NCBI GenBank assembly: GCA_016205125.1
Contig: JACQJE010000029.1
Coordinates: forward strand, 1 to 6,662
Source of the DNA: Deltaproteobacteria bacterium
GTDB taxonomy: Bacteria; Bdellovibrionota; O2-12-FULL-43-9; JACQJE01
Direction of reading: 5' to 3'
Length of the DNA stretch: 6,662 nucleotides
Shown piece by piece: positions 1 through 5,755 of the stretch. The notes below the pieces were generated by a model. That model was not told where the DNA came from. It ran no database searches and worked only from the letters and a program-made list of their open reading frames with translations. The stretch's first letter is position 1; every line of letters starts with the position of its first letter. The translations under genes and the position numbers were made by a program.

Positions 1-1445
1 CCATCTCCATAAATCGTCATCAGCATGGCTGGCCAGGGCTTTCTGAGAATGAGGTAGCCGCTTTGCCCTGGAGGGAGTTTATTCCCCTTTTCATCCACAA
101 CGTCGGCGTCAATGCCGGGGAGGGGGAGGGTTGCGGAACCGGGCTTCGTCTGTACGGCACCAGGGAAGGGAGAGATGAGAATCATCCCTGTCTCGGTCTG
201 CCACCAGGTATCGACAATGGGACAACGGCCACCGCCAATGGTGTGGTGGTACCAGCGCCACACCTCAGGGTTGATCGGCTCGCCGACAGTCCCCAACAGG
301 CGAAGAGAAGAGAGGTTGTGTTTCCTGGGCCATTCGTCTCCCCACTGAATGCAGGCGCGGATCGCTGTGGGAGCGGTGTAAAAGAGCGTGACTTTGTGGC
401 GTTCAATAATATCCCAGAAGCGGTCTGGGTGGGGCCAGTTCGGTGCCCCTTCATACATGAGAAGAGTCGAGCCATTGGCGAGAGGGCCATAGACGACGTA
501 GCTGTGCCCGGTCACCCAGCCGACATCAGCGGTGCACCAGTAGATGTCTTCATCTTTTAAATCAAAGATCCACTTTGCGGTAGCGGCAGTTCCGACTAAA
601 TAGCCGCCTGTGCCATGAACCACCCCTTTCGGTTTGCCGGTGGTGCCGCTGGTATAGAGAATATAAAGGGGGTGGTCGGAGGGGAGAGATTCTGGAGGGC
701 AGGTTGTCGAAGCCCCAGCAACGAGGTCGTCCCACCAGAGGTCGCGCCCTTTCTGCATGGGAATATTTTCGCCGGTGCGGCGGAGCACAATGACATGCTC
801 GACAACCACCTTCTCAGATCCGTTTGTGTAGTTGTGTATTGCAGTATCCGCATTCAATTTGAGGGGGATCGCCTTTCCACGGCGGAAACCGCCGTCAGCG
901 GTGATAAGCGCCTTTGCCTTGGAATCGATCAGCCGCCCCCGCAGGGATTCGGAAGAGAAGCCTCCGAAAACGACGTTGTGGGTGGCGCCAATGCGCGCAC
1001 AGGCGAGCAGAGCAATGGCGACTTCAGGGACCATCGGCATGTAGATGGCGACACGATCTCCCCGCCGGATACCGATCTTCTTCAGGCCGTTGGCAAAGCG
1101 GCAGACTTCGTCGTGGAGTTCGCGGTAGGTAAGCTGGCGAACTTCTCCCGGCTCCCCTTCCCATAGAATGGCGGTCTTGTTTTCGCGAGAAGTGCCTAAA
1201 TGCCGATCGAGACAATTTTCGGAGATATTGAGTTCGCCGCCGACAAACCATTTGGAAAAGGGGGAATGCCACTCAAGAACCCTGTTCCAGGGTTTGCGCC
1301 AGAGGAATTTTTTCGCCTCTTTTTCCCAGAAGGCTTCCAGGTTGTCCGCCGCTTCCTCGCGCATTTGAAGCCACTCGGGACTCTTGATGGAGGCTTTAGA
1401 GAGAAACTCCTGGGATGGGGGGTAAATTTCCTTTTGCTCAGTCAT
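1..1445 (-). CDS. acs: Acetyl-CoA synthetase (AMP-forming), N-terminal 481 codons, cut by window edge
   Basis: Acetyl-CoA synthetase activates acetate in the cytoplasm: acetate plus ATP gives acetyl-AMP, then CoA gives acetyl-CoA. The minus-strand frame is open from an ATG at 1445 to the left edge. Residues 264-274 read YTSGTTGKPKG, the nucleotide-binding P-loop-like motif of adenylate-forming enzymes. Residues 412-420 read DTWWQTETG, where the tandem tryptophans are the acetate-pocket signature of Acs. Motif spacing matches bacterial Acs of about 650 residues, so roughly 170 residues are missing. They include the C-terminal lid domain with the catalytic, acetylatable lysine. The N-terminus (MTEQKEIYPPSQEF) has the usual Acs leader length. 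The start is supported by AAGGAG at 1453-1458, 7 nt upstream. No frameshift or stop is seen. Propionyl-CoA synthetase is an alternative, but the WW motif favours acetate. Confidence 0.96.
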   Translation of the reverse strand, partial: MTEQKEIYPPSQEFLSKASIKSPEWLQMREEAADNLEAFWEKEAKKFLWRKPWNRVLEWHSPFSKWFVGGELNISENCLDRHLGTSRENKTAILWEGEPGEVRQLTYRELHDEVCRFANGLKKIGIRRGDRVAIYMPMVPEVAIALLACARIGATHNVVFGGFSSESLRGRLIDSKAKALITADGGFRRGKAIPLKLNADTAIHNYTNGSEKVVVEHVIVLRRTGENIPMQKGRDLWWDDLVAGASTTCPPESLPSDHPLYILYTSGTTGKPKGVVHGTGGYLVGTAATAKWIFDLKDEDIYWCTADVGWVTGHSYVVYGPLANGSTLLMYEGAPNWPHPDRFWDIIERHKVTLFYTAPTAIRACIQWGDEWPRKHNLSSLRLLGTVGEPINPEVWRWYHHTIGGGRCPIVDTWWQTETGMILISPFPGAVQTKPGSATLPLPGIDADVVDEKGNKLPPGQSGYLILRKPWPAMLMTIYGD

Positions 1446-1490
1446 GCTTCCGCTCCTTCGGCTTAGGGCTCGCGCAAAAATAATAGCGCT

Positions 1491-1520
1491 AATTTACTTC
1501 TGGTGGAGACGATGTGTCAA
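1491..1520 (-). promoter_or_regulatory. Candidate sigma70-type promoter of acs
   Basis: On the minus strand there is a perfect TTGACA (1515-1520), an 18-bp spacer, and TAAATT (1491-1496, 4 of 6 to consensus). The predicted start is near 1484, giving a leader of about 39 nt that contains the acs Shine-Dalgarno. The -10 abuts an 8-bp palindrome, TAGCGCTA (1484-1491), which could be an operator. The -35 is convincing and the -10 is weak. Confidence 0.45.
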
Positions 1521-1537
1521 TGCGGAAATTCTAAAGA

Positions 1538-2116
1538 TTACGGACGCAACGATGGATGAAAGCAGAAGAAGGCGGCGAAGCCATCGTACCGCTCCGCCAC
1601 ATAGGTGTCCGTCGTAAGGACCAGGCGCGCGGTTGTGTCATTGCCGATGCGCACGATAAAGGCAGGGACAACACCGCGAGGATAATCTTGAACCAATTCC
1701 GCATAGGCATTGGATAAGAATTGCGGTTTTCGCCCATAACCGGGGTCCTGGACGTGATACTCATATCCTTCGAGGTCGACAAAGATCTCCATGAGCTGGA
1801 GTGTTGCTGCTTTGGGAGAATTCCAGACGAAACAGACAATATCATAAGAGTTGGGAGACGCAAGGTAGGTCGAAGCAGGGATCGTGTTATAGGCATAATT
1901 GGTGATCATCGGAAAGCGGTTGTCAGAGACCCGTATCAGCGCGCTCAACTGTGAAACATCAGGCAATTTTGTCCCGATCGGAGTAAAGGGTCCGAATGGA
2001 AAAGGAGGAGCAGAATTTTGAGAATCCTCGCCGCAGCCCACCAACGCGGCCACTAAACCGAGAGCGATCAAAGCAAATAGGAGATACTTACAAATATCTA
2101 TAATGACAGACTTCAC
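1538..2116 (-). CDS. Predicted lipoprotein of unknown function (192 aa)
   Basis: I do not recognise the family. The protein has a lipoprotein signal: basic residues are sparse (K2, K10), followed by a hydrophobic stretch at about residues 11-26 and the lipobox LVGC with the acylated cysteine at residue 28. The +2 residue is Gly, not Asp, so under the enterobacterial rule it would go to the outer membrane. After the cysteine comes a short Pro/Phe-rich linker (PPFPFGPF, about residues 37-44), then a globular domain of about 145 residues rich in aromatics and predicted beta structure. The start is GTG at 2116, preceded by AGAGGGG about 8 nt upstream; no better upstream start is visible. It lies 92 bp upstream of acs on the same strand, but acs has its own candidate promoter, so a shared operon is not required. 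Signal peptide and lipobox are confident; function is unknown. Confidence 0.82.
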   Translation of the reverse strand: MKSVIIDICKYLLFALIALGLVAALVGCGEDSQNSAPPFPFGPFTPIGTKLPDVSQLSALIRVSDNRFPMITNYAYNTIPASTYLASPNSYDIVCFVWNSPKAATLQLMEIFVDLEGYEYHVQDPGYGRKPQFLSNAYAELVQDYPRGVVPAFIVRIGNDTTARLVLTTDTYVAERYDGFAAFFCFHPSLRP

Positions 2117-2351
2117 TGGTGTAACCCCTCTTTTTCCCTTCTACCCCCTAAAGGTGCAAGGGGTGTGCCAAAGGGGTGCTCTTTATAACATGCTGAATTC
2201 GATTAATATTTTTGAGGAGACTGCAAAGTCTCAAAAAAAGACGCAAGAAGAGAAATTGTACGTTTCTTCTACAAAGAGAGCAATTTTTAAGATAAGTCTT
2301 TAAATTTTAGATAGTTACAGGATTCAAACTCGAGGTGTTCAGACGTCTAGT
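2117..2351. other. AT-rich spacer with stem-loops and lipoprotein upstream region
   Basis: No convincing gene was found here. A plus-strand frame of 66 codons exists, but it starts inside the lipoprotein start region, lacks a good Shine-Dalgarno and has a low-complexity Lys/Ser-rich tail. The stretch probably holds the lipoprotein promoter on the minus strand. Two candidates are TTGCTC-17 bp-TACAAT further upstream and TATAAA near 2180-2190 with a weak -35. Several inverted repeats suggest a structured leader: the 6-bp hairpin at 2217-2232, an imperfect pair of AGAAGAGAAA with TTTCTTCT at about 2246-2272, and an imperfect TTTAAGA/TCTTTAAA pair at about 2286-2304. Confidence 0.4.
2217..2232. 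repeat. Perfect inverted repeat, 6-bp stem and 4-nt loop
   Basis: GAGACT and AGTCTC are separated by GCAA. The repeat is preceded by TTTTT-containing sequence and followed by seven A residues. With a small bulge the flanking T and A runs can extend the stem. On neither strand does the hairpin end in a T-run outside the stem, so it is not a standard intrinsic terminator. On the minus strand it would lie in the leader of the lipoprotein mRNA. Confidence 0.5.
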
Positions 2352-2540
2352 TCATAGACACTTTTTGTGGAAACTCGGAGCACCTGATGAATTGCGCTCA
2401 TGATGAAGCAGCCAGGTTTTCCGCTCCACGCCAAACGCATAGCCTCCCAACGCTCCAGACTGATAGATCACGCGATGGCATGCGAGCGCAATGGGGAGTG
2501 GATTCTGCTTGAGCGCCATGGCGACTGGATTTTTGCCGTT
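2352..2540 (-). pseudogene. ogt: Remnant of Ogt/MGMT-type O6-alkylguanine-DNA alkyltransferase (C-terminal part)
   Basis: Intact enzymes of this family repair O6-alkylguanine by moving the alkyl group to a cysteine in a PCHRV motif. This 62-codon minus-strand frame contains ALKQNPLPIALACHRVIYQS, followed by a GGYAFG segment, K-WLL and a His/Glu pair. That order matches the C-terminal active-site domain, namely NPLPI, CHRV, then GG(Y/F)xxG and K..LL..E. The active-site cysteine codon is 2478-2480. Two defects are visible. An in-frame TAA at 2541-2543 removes everything before the active-site loop, including the DNA-binding helix-turn-helix and the N-terminal domain. In addition, the nearly invariant proline before the cysteine is alanine. 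No N-terminal part was found elsewhere in the window. The break lies within about 10 bp of the promoter of the adjacent toxin-antitoxin module, suggesting that insertion or a linked rearrangement removed the 5' part. It is almost certainly non-functional. Confidence 0.85.
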
Positions 2541-2548
2541 TTAGTATC

Positions 2549-2577
2549 TTGACAGATTAGCGCTAAAATGGTAAAAA
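2549..2577 (+). promoter_or_regulatory. Promoter of the ribbon-helix-helix/RelE toxin-antitoxin module
   Basis: TTGACA (2549-2554, perfect) is followed by a 17-bp spacer and TAAAAA (2572-2577, 4 of 6). The predicted +1 is 2584, the A of the antitoxin ATG, so the mRNA may be leaderless. A second -10-like hexamer, TAAAAT (2564-2569, 5 of 6), would need a poor -35 and would give a leader of only about 9 nt. Either way there is little room for a Shine-Dalgarno. Confidence 0.6.
2557..2566. promoter_or_regulatory. Perfect 10-bp palindrome TTAGCGCTAA, candidate operator
   Basis: The palindrome lies between the -35 and -10 of the antitoxin promoter. This is where a ribbon-helix-helix antitoxin, alone or with its toxin, typically binds to repress its own operon. 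Nine of its ten bases recur at 1484-1492 next to the candidate acs promoter. The operator role is inferred from position and symmetry only. Confidence 0.5.
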
Positions 2578-2583
2578 GTAACT

Positions 2584-2832
2584 ATGGGAACGATAAAAGA
2601 GCCCGTCAGTCAGAAAAAGGTCACTGTCTATTTGAACGCACTGCTTCATCGAGCTTTAAAATTCAAAGCGGTGGAGGTAGATAAATCGGTTTCAGATCTG
2701 ATTAGTGAGGCTGTTCGTCAAAGCCTTGCTGAAGATGCTGCAGATCTTGCTGCCTTTGCAGAAAGAGAGCGGGAATCGAATCTGAGTTTTGATGCAGTAT
2801 TAAAAGAGCTCAAGGCGAGTGGTAAAATATAA
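2584..2832 (+). CDS. Antitoxin, ribbon-helix-helix type (82 aa)
   Basis: The small protein has a ribbon-helix-helix layout. Residues 12-17 (KVTVYL) form the DNA-contacting beta strand, about residues 19-32 form helix 1, and residues 35-49 (SVSDLISEAVRQSLA) form helix 2. An acidic, charged C-terminal tail (about 50-82) would wrap and neutralise the toxin. Such antitoxins dimerise, bind operator palindromes and repress their own operon; the palindrome at 2557-2566 is the likely site. The gene overlaps the downstream toxin by 14 nt, the usual translational coupling. The start is forced: the same frame has a TAA at 2572-2574 and no ATG, GTG or TTG between it and 2584. No Shine-Dalgarno is visible. 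The domain call is firm; the exact RelB, ParD or DinJ-like subfamily is not. Confidence 0.88.
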   Translation: MGTIKEPVSQKKVTVYLNALLHRALKFKAVEVDKSVSDLISEAVRQSLAEDAADLAAFAERERESNLSFDAVLKELKASGKI

Positions 2833-3076
2833 TCTCCTCATCAAACCATCCGCACTCAAAGAAATAAAACAACTCTCCAAAAAAGAGCTTGCCAGGATAA
2901 CTCAGAAAATTCGAGAGCTTGCGGAAACGCCCCGTCCAATGAACTCCGAGAAGCTCTCTGCTAAAGAGCAATATCGCATCCGACAAGGCGATTATCGCAT
3001 ACTCTATTCTATCGATGATGTTGAGAAAACTGTGATCATTGTCAAAATTGCACACAGGAGAGAGGTGTATCGGTAA
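2819..3076 (+). CDS. Toxin, RelE/ParE superfamily (85 aa)
   Basis: Members with the RelE activity cleave mRNA in the ribosomal A site; ParE-type members instead poison DNA gyrase. The sequence has the family core. An N-terminal strand leads into a helical hairpin (PSALKEIKQLSKKELARITQKI, about residues 10-31, given here only to mark the region boundaries). This is followed by the diagnostic YRIRQGDYRILYSI (52-65) and the terminal IAHRREVYR (77-85). R53 or R55, R60, R80 or R81 and Y84 sit where RelE-type toxins carry their basic and aromatic catalytic residues, which favours RNase activity over ParE action. The start is GTG at 2819, inside the antitoxin gene, with AAGG just upstream. Length is normal for the family and the frame is intact, so the toxin should be functional. 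Confidence 0.9.
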   Translation: MVKYNLLIKPSALKEIKQLSKKELARITQKIRELAETPRPMNSEKLSAKEQYRIRQGDYRILYSIDDVEKTVIIVKIAHRREVYR

Positions 3077-3122
3077 TATCACAAGGGCGAAGGTGTTAAC
3101 TTTGGGCATTTTTCTCATCTCC

Positions 3123-3140
3123 AGTATTCAGCCAAATACT
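3123..3140. repeat. Hairpin between the two convergent toxin-antitoxin modules
   Basis: AGTATT and AATACT form a perfect 6-bp inverted repeat with a 6-nt loop, in the 70-bp gap between the RelE-like toxin stop and the HigA-like stop. A second small repeat, TTGC-TTCAA-GCAA, follows at 3142-3154 and overlaps the HigA stop. Neither hairpin is followed by a T-run, so they may only weakly block convergent transcription. Confidence 0.35.
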
Positions 3141-3146
3141 CTTGCT

Positions 3147-3428
3147 TCAAGCAATCTTCTTAGACACGATGTGATACTCATATCCAAGAATACGCAGAAT
3201 ATTTAGCAATACATCGAAACTCATTTTCGCCGTGCCGATACCAGATTCAATTTGAGCAATACGACTTTGTGATACGCCAACTTTTTTCGCAAGCTCTTCT
3301 TGAGATAATTCACATTTATTGCGCTCATCCACAATGCGACGAATCAGTTTCTGCTTTTCTCTTACCTCGACAGGATTAATTTTCAGCATCTTCGCCAATG
3401 CTTCAATACTCATTTCTTTCCAAGGCAT
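3147..3428 (-). CDS. higA: Antitoxin, HigA-like XRE-family helix-turn-helix (93 aa)
   Basis: Residues 41-63 (from LSQEELAKKVGVSQSRIAQI, ending in ESG) form a textbook Cro/C1 (XRE) helix-turn-helix, with the recognition helix around SQSRIAQIE. An N-terminal arm of about 40 residues, basic and helical, precedes it. A helical segment (about 69-82) and a short basic tail follow. In HigBA systems the HTH antitoxin follows its toxin, binds it, and represses the shared promoter; that order is seen here. The ATG lies 1 nt after the toxin stop (TGAAATG), so translation is coupled, and GGGAGG (3435-3440) gives a strong Shine-Dalgarno 6 nt upstream. This contrasts with the toxin, which has none, and would favour antitoxin excess. 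Stop is TGA at 3147-3149. Confidence 0.9.
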   Translation of the reverse strand: MPWKEMSIEALAKMLKINPVEVREKQKLIRRIVDERNKCELSQEELAKKVGVSQSRIAQIESGIGTAKMSFDVLLNILRILGYEYHIVSKKIA

Positions 3429-3429
3429 T

Positions 3430-3762
3430 TCACACCTCCCTTATTCGTTTTAAAATGAGGTCGATCTCTTTCTTCGGAATCTCTTGCGTCTTTTTTCTGA
3501 TCGCATGGAGAATATAAATGGCCGATCCTTTCTTGATGAAATAAAACACCCTCACTTGCCCCATTTTGTCCCCAAATCGGAGCTCATGGAGCCCAGAACA
3601 AATACTTGCTAAATTTCGACTCAACGGCATCGACAAATTAAAACCCTCTACCAACAAAGAAATCGCATCGTAAAAATCAGACCTCGTCTCCTCAGACAAC
3701 TCCTTCAAAAATTCCTCGACAGGGCTTCTGCCAGACATCGTCCGGTAAAATCTGACCTTCAT
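3430..3762 (-). CDS. higB: Toxin, HigB-like (phage Gp49-like/RelE superfamily, 110 aa)
   Basis: The family cleaves mRNA, usually on translating ribosomes. The N-terminal motif RSPVEEFLKEL (12-22), the central LHELRF (58-63), the strand RVFYF (71-75) and the terminal HAIRKKTQEIPKKEI (86-100) are the order and spacing of Gp49-like HigB toxins. The conserved basic residues are present (R62, R71, K90, K91). The family's usual length is about 100-115 residues, so the gene is complete. It is the first gene of a toxin-then-antitoxin pair, the reverse of the neighbouring module. The start at 3762 is the first ATG, GTG or TTG after an in-frame TAA at 3787-3789. No Shine-Dalgarno is present and the promoter's predicted +1 falls on this ATG. 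The downstream Met9 codon also lacks a Shine-Dalgarno. Confidence 0.9.
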   Translation of the reverse strand: MKVRFYRTMSGRSPVEEFLKELSEETRSDFYDAISLLVEGFNLSMPLSRNLASICSGLHELRFGDKMGQVRVFYFIKKGSAIYILHAIRKKTQEIPKKEIDLILKRIREV

Positions 3763-3768
3763 AAGCAG

Positions 3769-3797
3769 AGTATAAGCTATAACTAATTATTAGTCAA
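3769..3797 (-). promoter_or_regulatory. Strong candidate promoter of higBA, apparently leaderless
   Basis: On the minus strand TTGACT (3792-3797, 5 of 6) is followed by a 17-bp spacer and TATACT (3769-3774, 5 of 6). Six nt separate the -10 from the ATG, so the expected +1 is 3762, the first base of the toxin start codon. The upstream end lies within 20 bp of the btuB stop codon, so btuB transcripts might also read into this module. Confidence 0.75.
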
Positions 3798-3804
3798 TAC
3801 TAAT
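3782..3804. promoter_or_regulatory. Triple half-site operator over the higBA -35
   Basis: Plus-strand bases show actaat (3782-3787), attagt (3789-3794) and actaat (3799-3804), separated by 1 and 4 bp. The three alternating 6-bp half-sites form two overlapping inverted repeats that cover the -35 hexamer. This is a fitting target for the dimeric HigA repressor. The sequence is directly visible; the binding is inferred. Confidence 0.6.
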
Positions 3805-3812
3805 CTTCGGGG

Positions 3813-5750
3813 CTAGATAGCAGCTTTGAGTCCCGCCATGACGACAGCCGGTTCACCGCGGAATCCATTTTCAATAATCCTCTGATCGAGGAGATTCGAC
3901 CCTTTGAGAAAGATCTGGCTCTCTTCACTCACCCGGTATGTCAATGCGGCATCCAGTTTAAAGTACGGCTCCCCTGCCACGTGCAGAGGCTGATAGAGAG
4001 GCGCGGGATAGAGGAGCTGTTCTTCTTCTCCTTTGTAGGTGAGGCGCATCAGTGAAGAGAGGCGTTTCCACCCCTTCCATTTGAGCTCGACACCCCCTGA
4101 ATGATCTGGAACCCCCTCCACGCTTTCACCGTCGGCATGACGAGCATGCGTCAACGTGTAGAAAAGTCTGCCCGAAAGTGTGGGATGGAGCTCGTGGCCC
4201 CATTCTGATTCGATTCCAATCGACCGAAGACCGGGGCCATTTTCATAGTGGGATCGATAACGAATGGCATCCCAAATTCGCTGATCGAAAAAGGTGAGCT
4301 GAAGAAGCGTCTTCTCATCAAAGAGAGACTGTTCAATCCCCGCATCCCAGCTGAGTGATTTTTCCGTCCGAAGCGCGCTGTTTCCGACGATCTCTTCTGC
4401 ACCCTTTGCGGTGCTCATCCCATAGAGTTCGTAGAGCGAAGGGGAGCGGCTCCCGCTGGCGATGTGAGTGCGGAGTCTGGTTCCCCAGTTATTGAGGAGA
4501 TAAGAGGCGCTCAAATCGCCGCTCGCGAGAGTGGAAAAACGCTCTGGAAAGGTGAGCCGGACGCCTGGAACGAGGAGAAACGGTACCGGGAAGGGACGAA
4601 TTTGATCCTGCGCAAACAGGGCGTTGGAGTACTGCGAGAATCTCCCCTTCTCCCCTCCCCCTTTGACCTCTTGTTCCAACGCCTCGCGTTCATGTTCATA
4701 ACCGAAAGTGACGAGGTGATGCCTGCTGGGAGAATAGTTCAGCTGATATTCGCCATGGTAGAGGTTCCCACGGAGACCGAGTTCAGAATCAAATCCACTT
4801 CCATCCGGGTCTTTCATCGCGACAAAGCGCCTGTCGGAATGAACTCCGTTGAAGCGAAGGCTCTGACTCCATCGATCTGATCCCTCATGCCGCAGAGACC
4901 CTCCCAAAAAGAAGAGTGAGCCGGTACGATAATCGTTTGGATCATCTGGAGCGGGAATGATACTGCCATGCTCAACAACCGGATCCTTGTTGAGCTGTTG
5001 GCGCACCTCAAAGCCTCGAATCTGAAGATCTGCCTTAAGTTCAGGTGTCAGTCTGGTACTGCCAGAGAGGCGATAAGATGTATTTGCATAGTCATCGTGG
5101 CCGTCAATCCCACTCGTATCGAGGCGGCTCAAACCTCCGGAATAGTGAAAAGAACGGTGGCCGCCGGAAAGAGAAAGCGCTTCCCGAAGGGTCGAGAGAG
5201 AGCCCCCTTCTACTTCGATGCCAAGAACCTCTTTTTGTCCCCGCCGATGAGGAATCAGGGAAATGGCGCCTCCCGTTGCGTCCGATCCATACAGCATGGA
5301 AGAAGCGCCGCGCATGACTTCCAGAGCGGCGATGTCATCCATGACGAGATCGCCCATGATCCCTGCCGCGTCCCCTTTGGGGGCTGAGGGGTCCCGAAGA
5401 GGCATGCCATCAAGGAGGAGTTTGGTGTCATGGGCGCGAAGCCCCCTCATCCGAATCGAGACGAGTTGTCCCTTTCCACCCAACTGCTGTGCGCGAACCC
5501 CTGGAAGAGTCTGAAGGAGTTCGGGGAGGAAATGACCTTGGGAGAGGGAGAGCTCTTCTTCGGAAAGGAGTGAAAAGGAGTGGCCAATCTCCGCGAACGA
5601 AGTGGGGATGCGGGCAGAGGTCACCTCCAGCGGCTCAAGTCGAAAATCGAGATGGGAGGCGTTTATATCCTCGCCTGACTCTGCCGATACTCCCTGCGTA
5701 AAAAGCTGAAAAAGAGAAAATAAGAAGATAACGCGGTAGAATGATGTCAT
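3813..5750 (-). CDS. btuB: TonB-dependent outer-membrane receptor, BtuB-like cobalamin transporter (645 aa)
   Basis: The protein is predicted to import vitamin B12 or a related corrinoid across the outer membrane, powered by TonB-ExbB-ExbD. Residues 1-23 form a signal peptide with likely cleavage after VSA. A TonB-box-like segment, LEPLEVTSA, lies at 38-46. The plug domain (about 45-167) contains LPGV at 82-85, IRMRG at 99-103, LLLDGMPLRD at 111-120 and the closing RGASSMLYGSDATGGAISLI at 147-166. A beta-barrel of about 470 residues follows, ending with the FLKGSNLLDQRI segment typical of the last strands. E. coli BtuB is 614 residues, so the length fits. Substrate is assigned mainly from the cobalamin riboswitch directly upstream. 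AAGAGGAG (5757-5764) sits 6 nt from the ATG. Oddly, the C-terminus is GLKAAI, lacking the usual final aromatic residue. No tonB or btuCDF is in the window. Confidence 0.92.
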   Translation of the reverse strand: MTSFYRVIFLFSLFQLFTQGVSAESGEDINASHLDFRLEPLEVTSARIPTSFAEIGHSFSLLSEEELSLSQGHFLPELLQTLPGVRAQQLGGKGQLVSIRMRGLRAHDTKLLLDGMPLRDPSAPKGDAAGIMGDLVMDDIAALEVMRGASSMLYGSDATGGAISLIPHRRGQKEVLGIEVEGGSLSTLREALSLSGGHRSFHYSGGLSRLDTSGIDGHDDYANTSYRLSGSTRLTPELKADLQIRGFEVRQQLNKDPVVEHGSIIPAPDDPNDYRTGSLFFLGGSLRHEGSDRWSQSLRFNGVHSDRRFVAMKDPDGSGFDSELGLRGNLYHGEYQLNYSPSRHHLVTFGYEHEREALEQEVKGGGEKGRFSQYSNALFAQDQIRPFPVPFLLVPGVRLTFPERFSTLASGDLSASYLLNNWGTRLRTHIASGSRSPSLYELYGMSTAKGAEEIVGNSALRTEKSLSWDAGIEQSLFDEKTLLQLTFFDQRIWDAIRYRSHYENGPGLRSIGIESEWGHELHPTLSGRLFYTLTHARHADGESVEGVPDHSGGVELKWKGWKRLSSLMRLTYKGEEEQLLYPAPLYQPLHVAGEPYFKLDAALTYRVSEESQIFLKGSNLLDQRIIENGFRGEPAVVMAGLKAAI

Positions 5751-5755
5751 CTCGG

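Noticed and set aside
63..1166. Plus-strand open frames of 165 and 183 codons
   Set aside because: They lie opposite the acs coding frame, which has unmistakable motifs throughout; these are antisense shadows.
2217..2232. Inverted repeat as an intrinsic terminator
   Set aside because: The stem is short and the following run is A on the plus strand; on the minus strand no T-run follows.
2103..2303. Plus-strand 66-codon frame as a small gene
   Set aside because: It overlaps the lipoprotein start and its Shine-Dalgarno, has no ribosome site of its own and has a low-complexity tail.
2352..2519. The alkyltransferase fragment as a working small protein from the internal ATG at 2519
   Set aside because: It lacks the DNA-binding helix-turn-helix, the active-site motif is changed, and there is no Shine-Dalgarno.
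2810..3118. Minus-strand 102-codon frame opposite the RelE-like toxin
   Set aside because: It is antisense to a toxin with family motifs and has no recognisable features.
3123..3154. Hairpins between convergent modules as a bidirectional terminator
   Set aside because: They are AT-rich short stems with no T-run immediately after on either strand; kept only as a weak repeat.
4464..5701. Plus-strand open frames of 70-139 codons opposite btuB
   Set aside because: They are antisense to a receptor gene with clear plug and barrel motifs, have no family resemblance and lack good ribosome sites.
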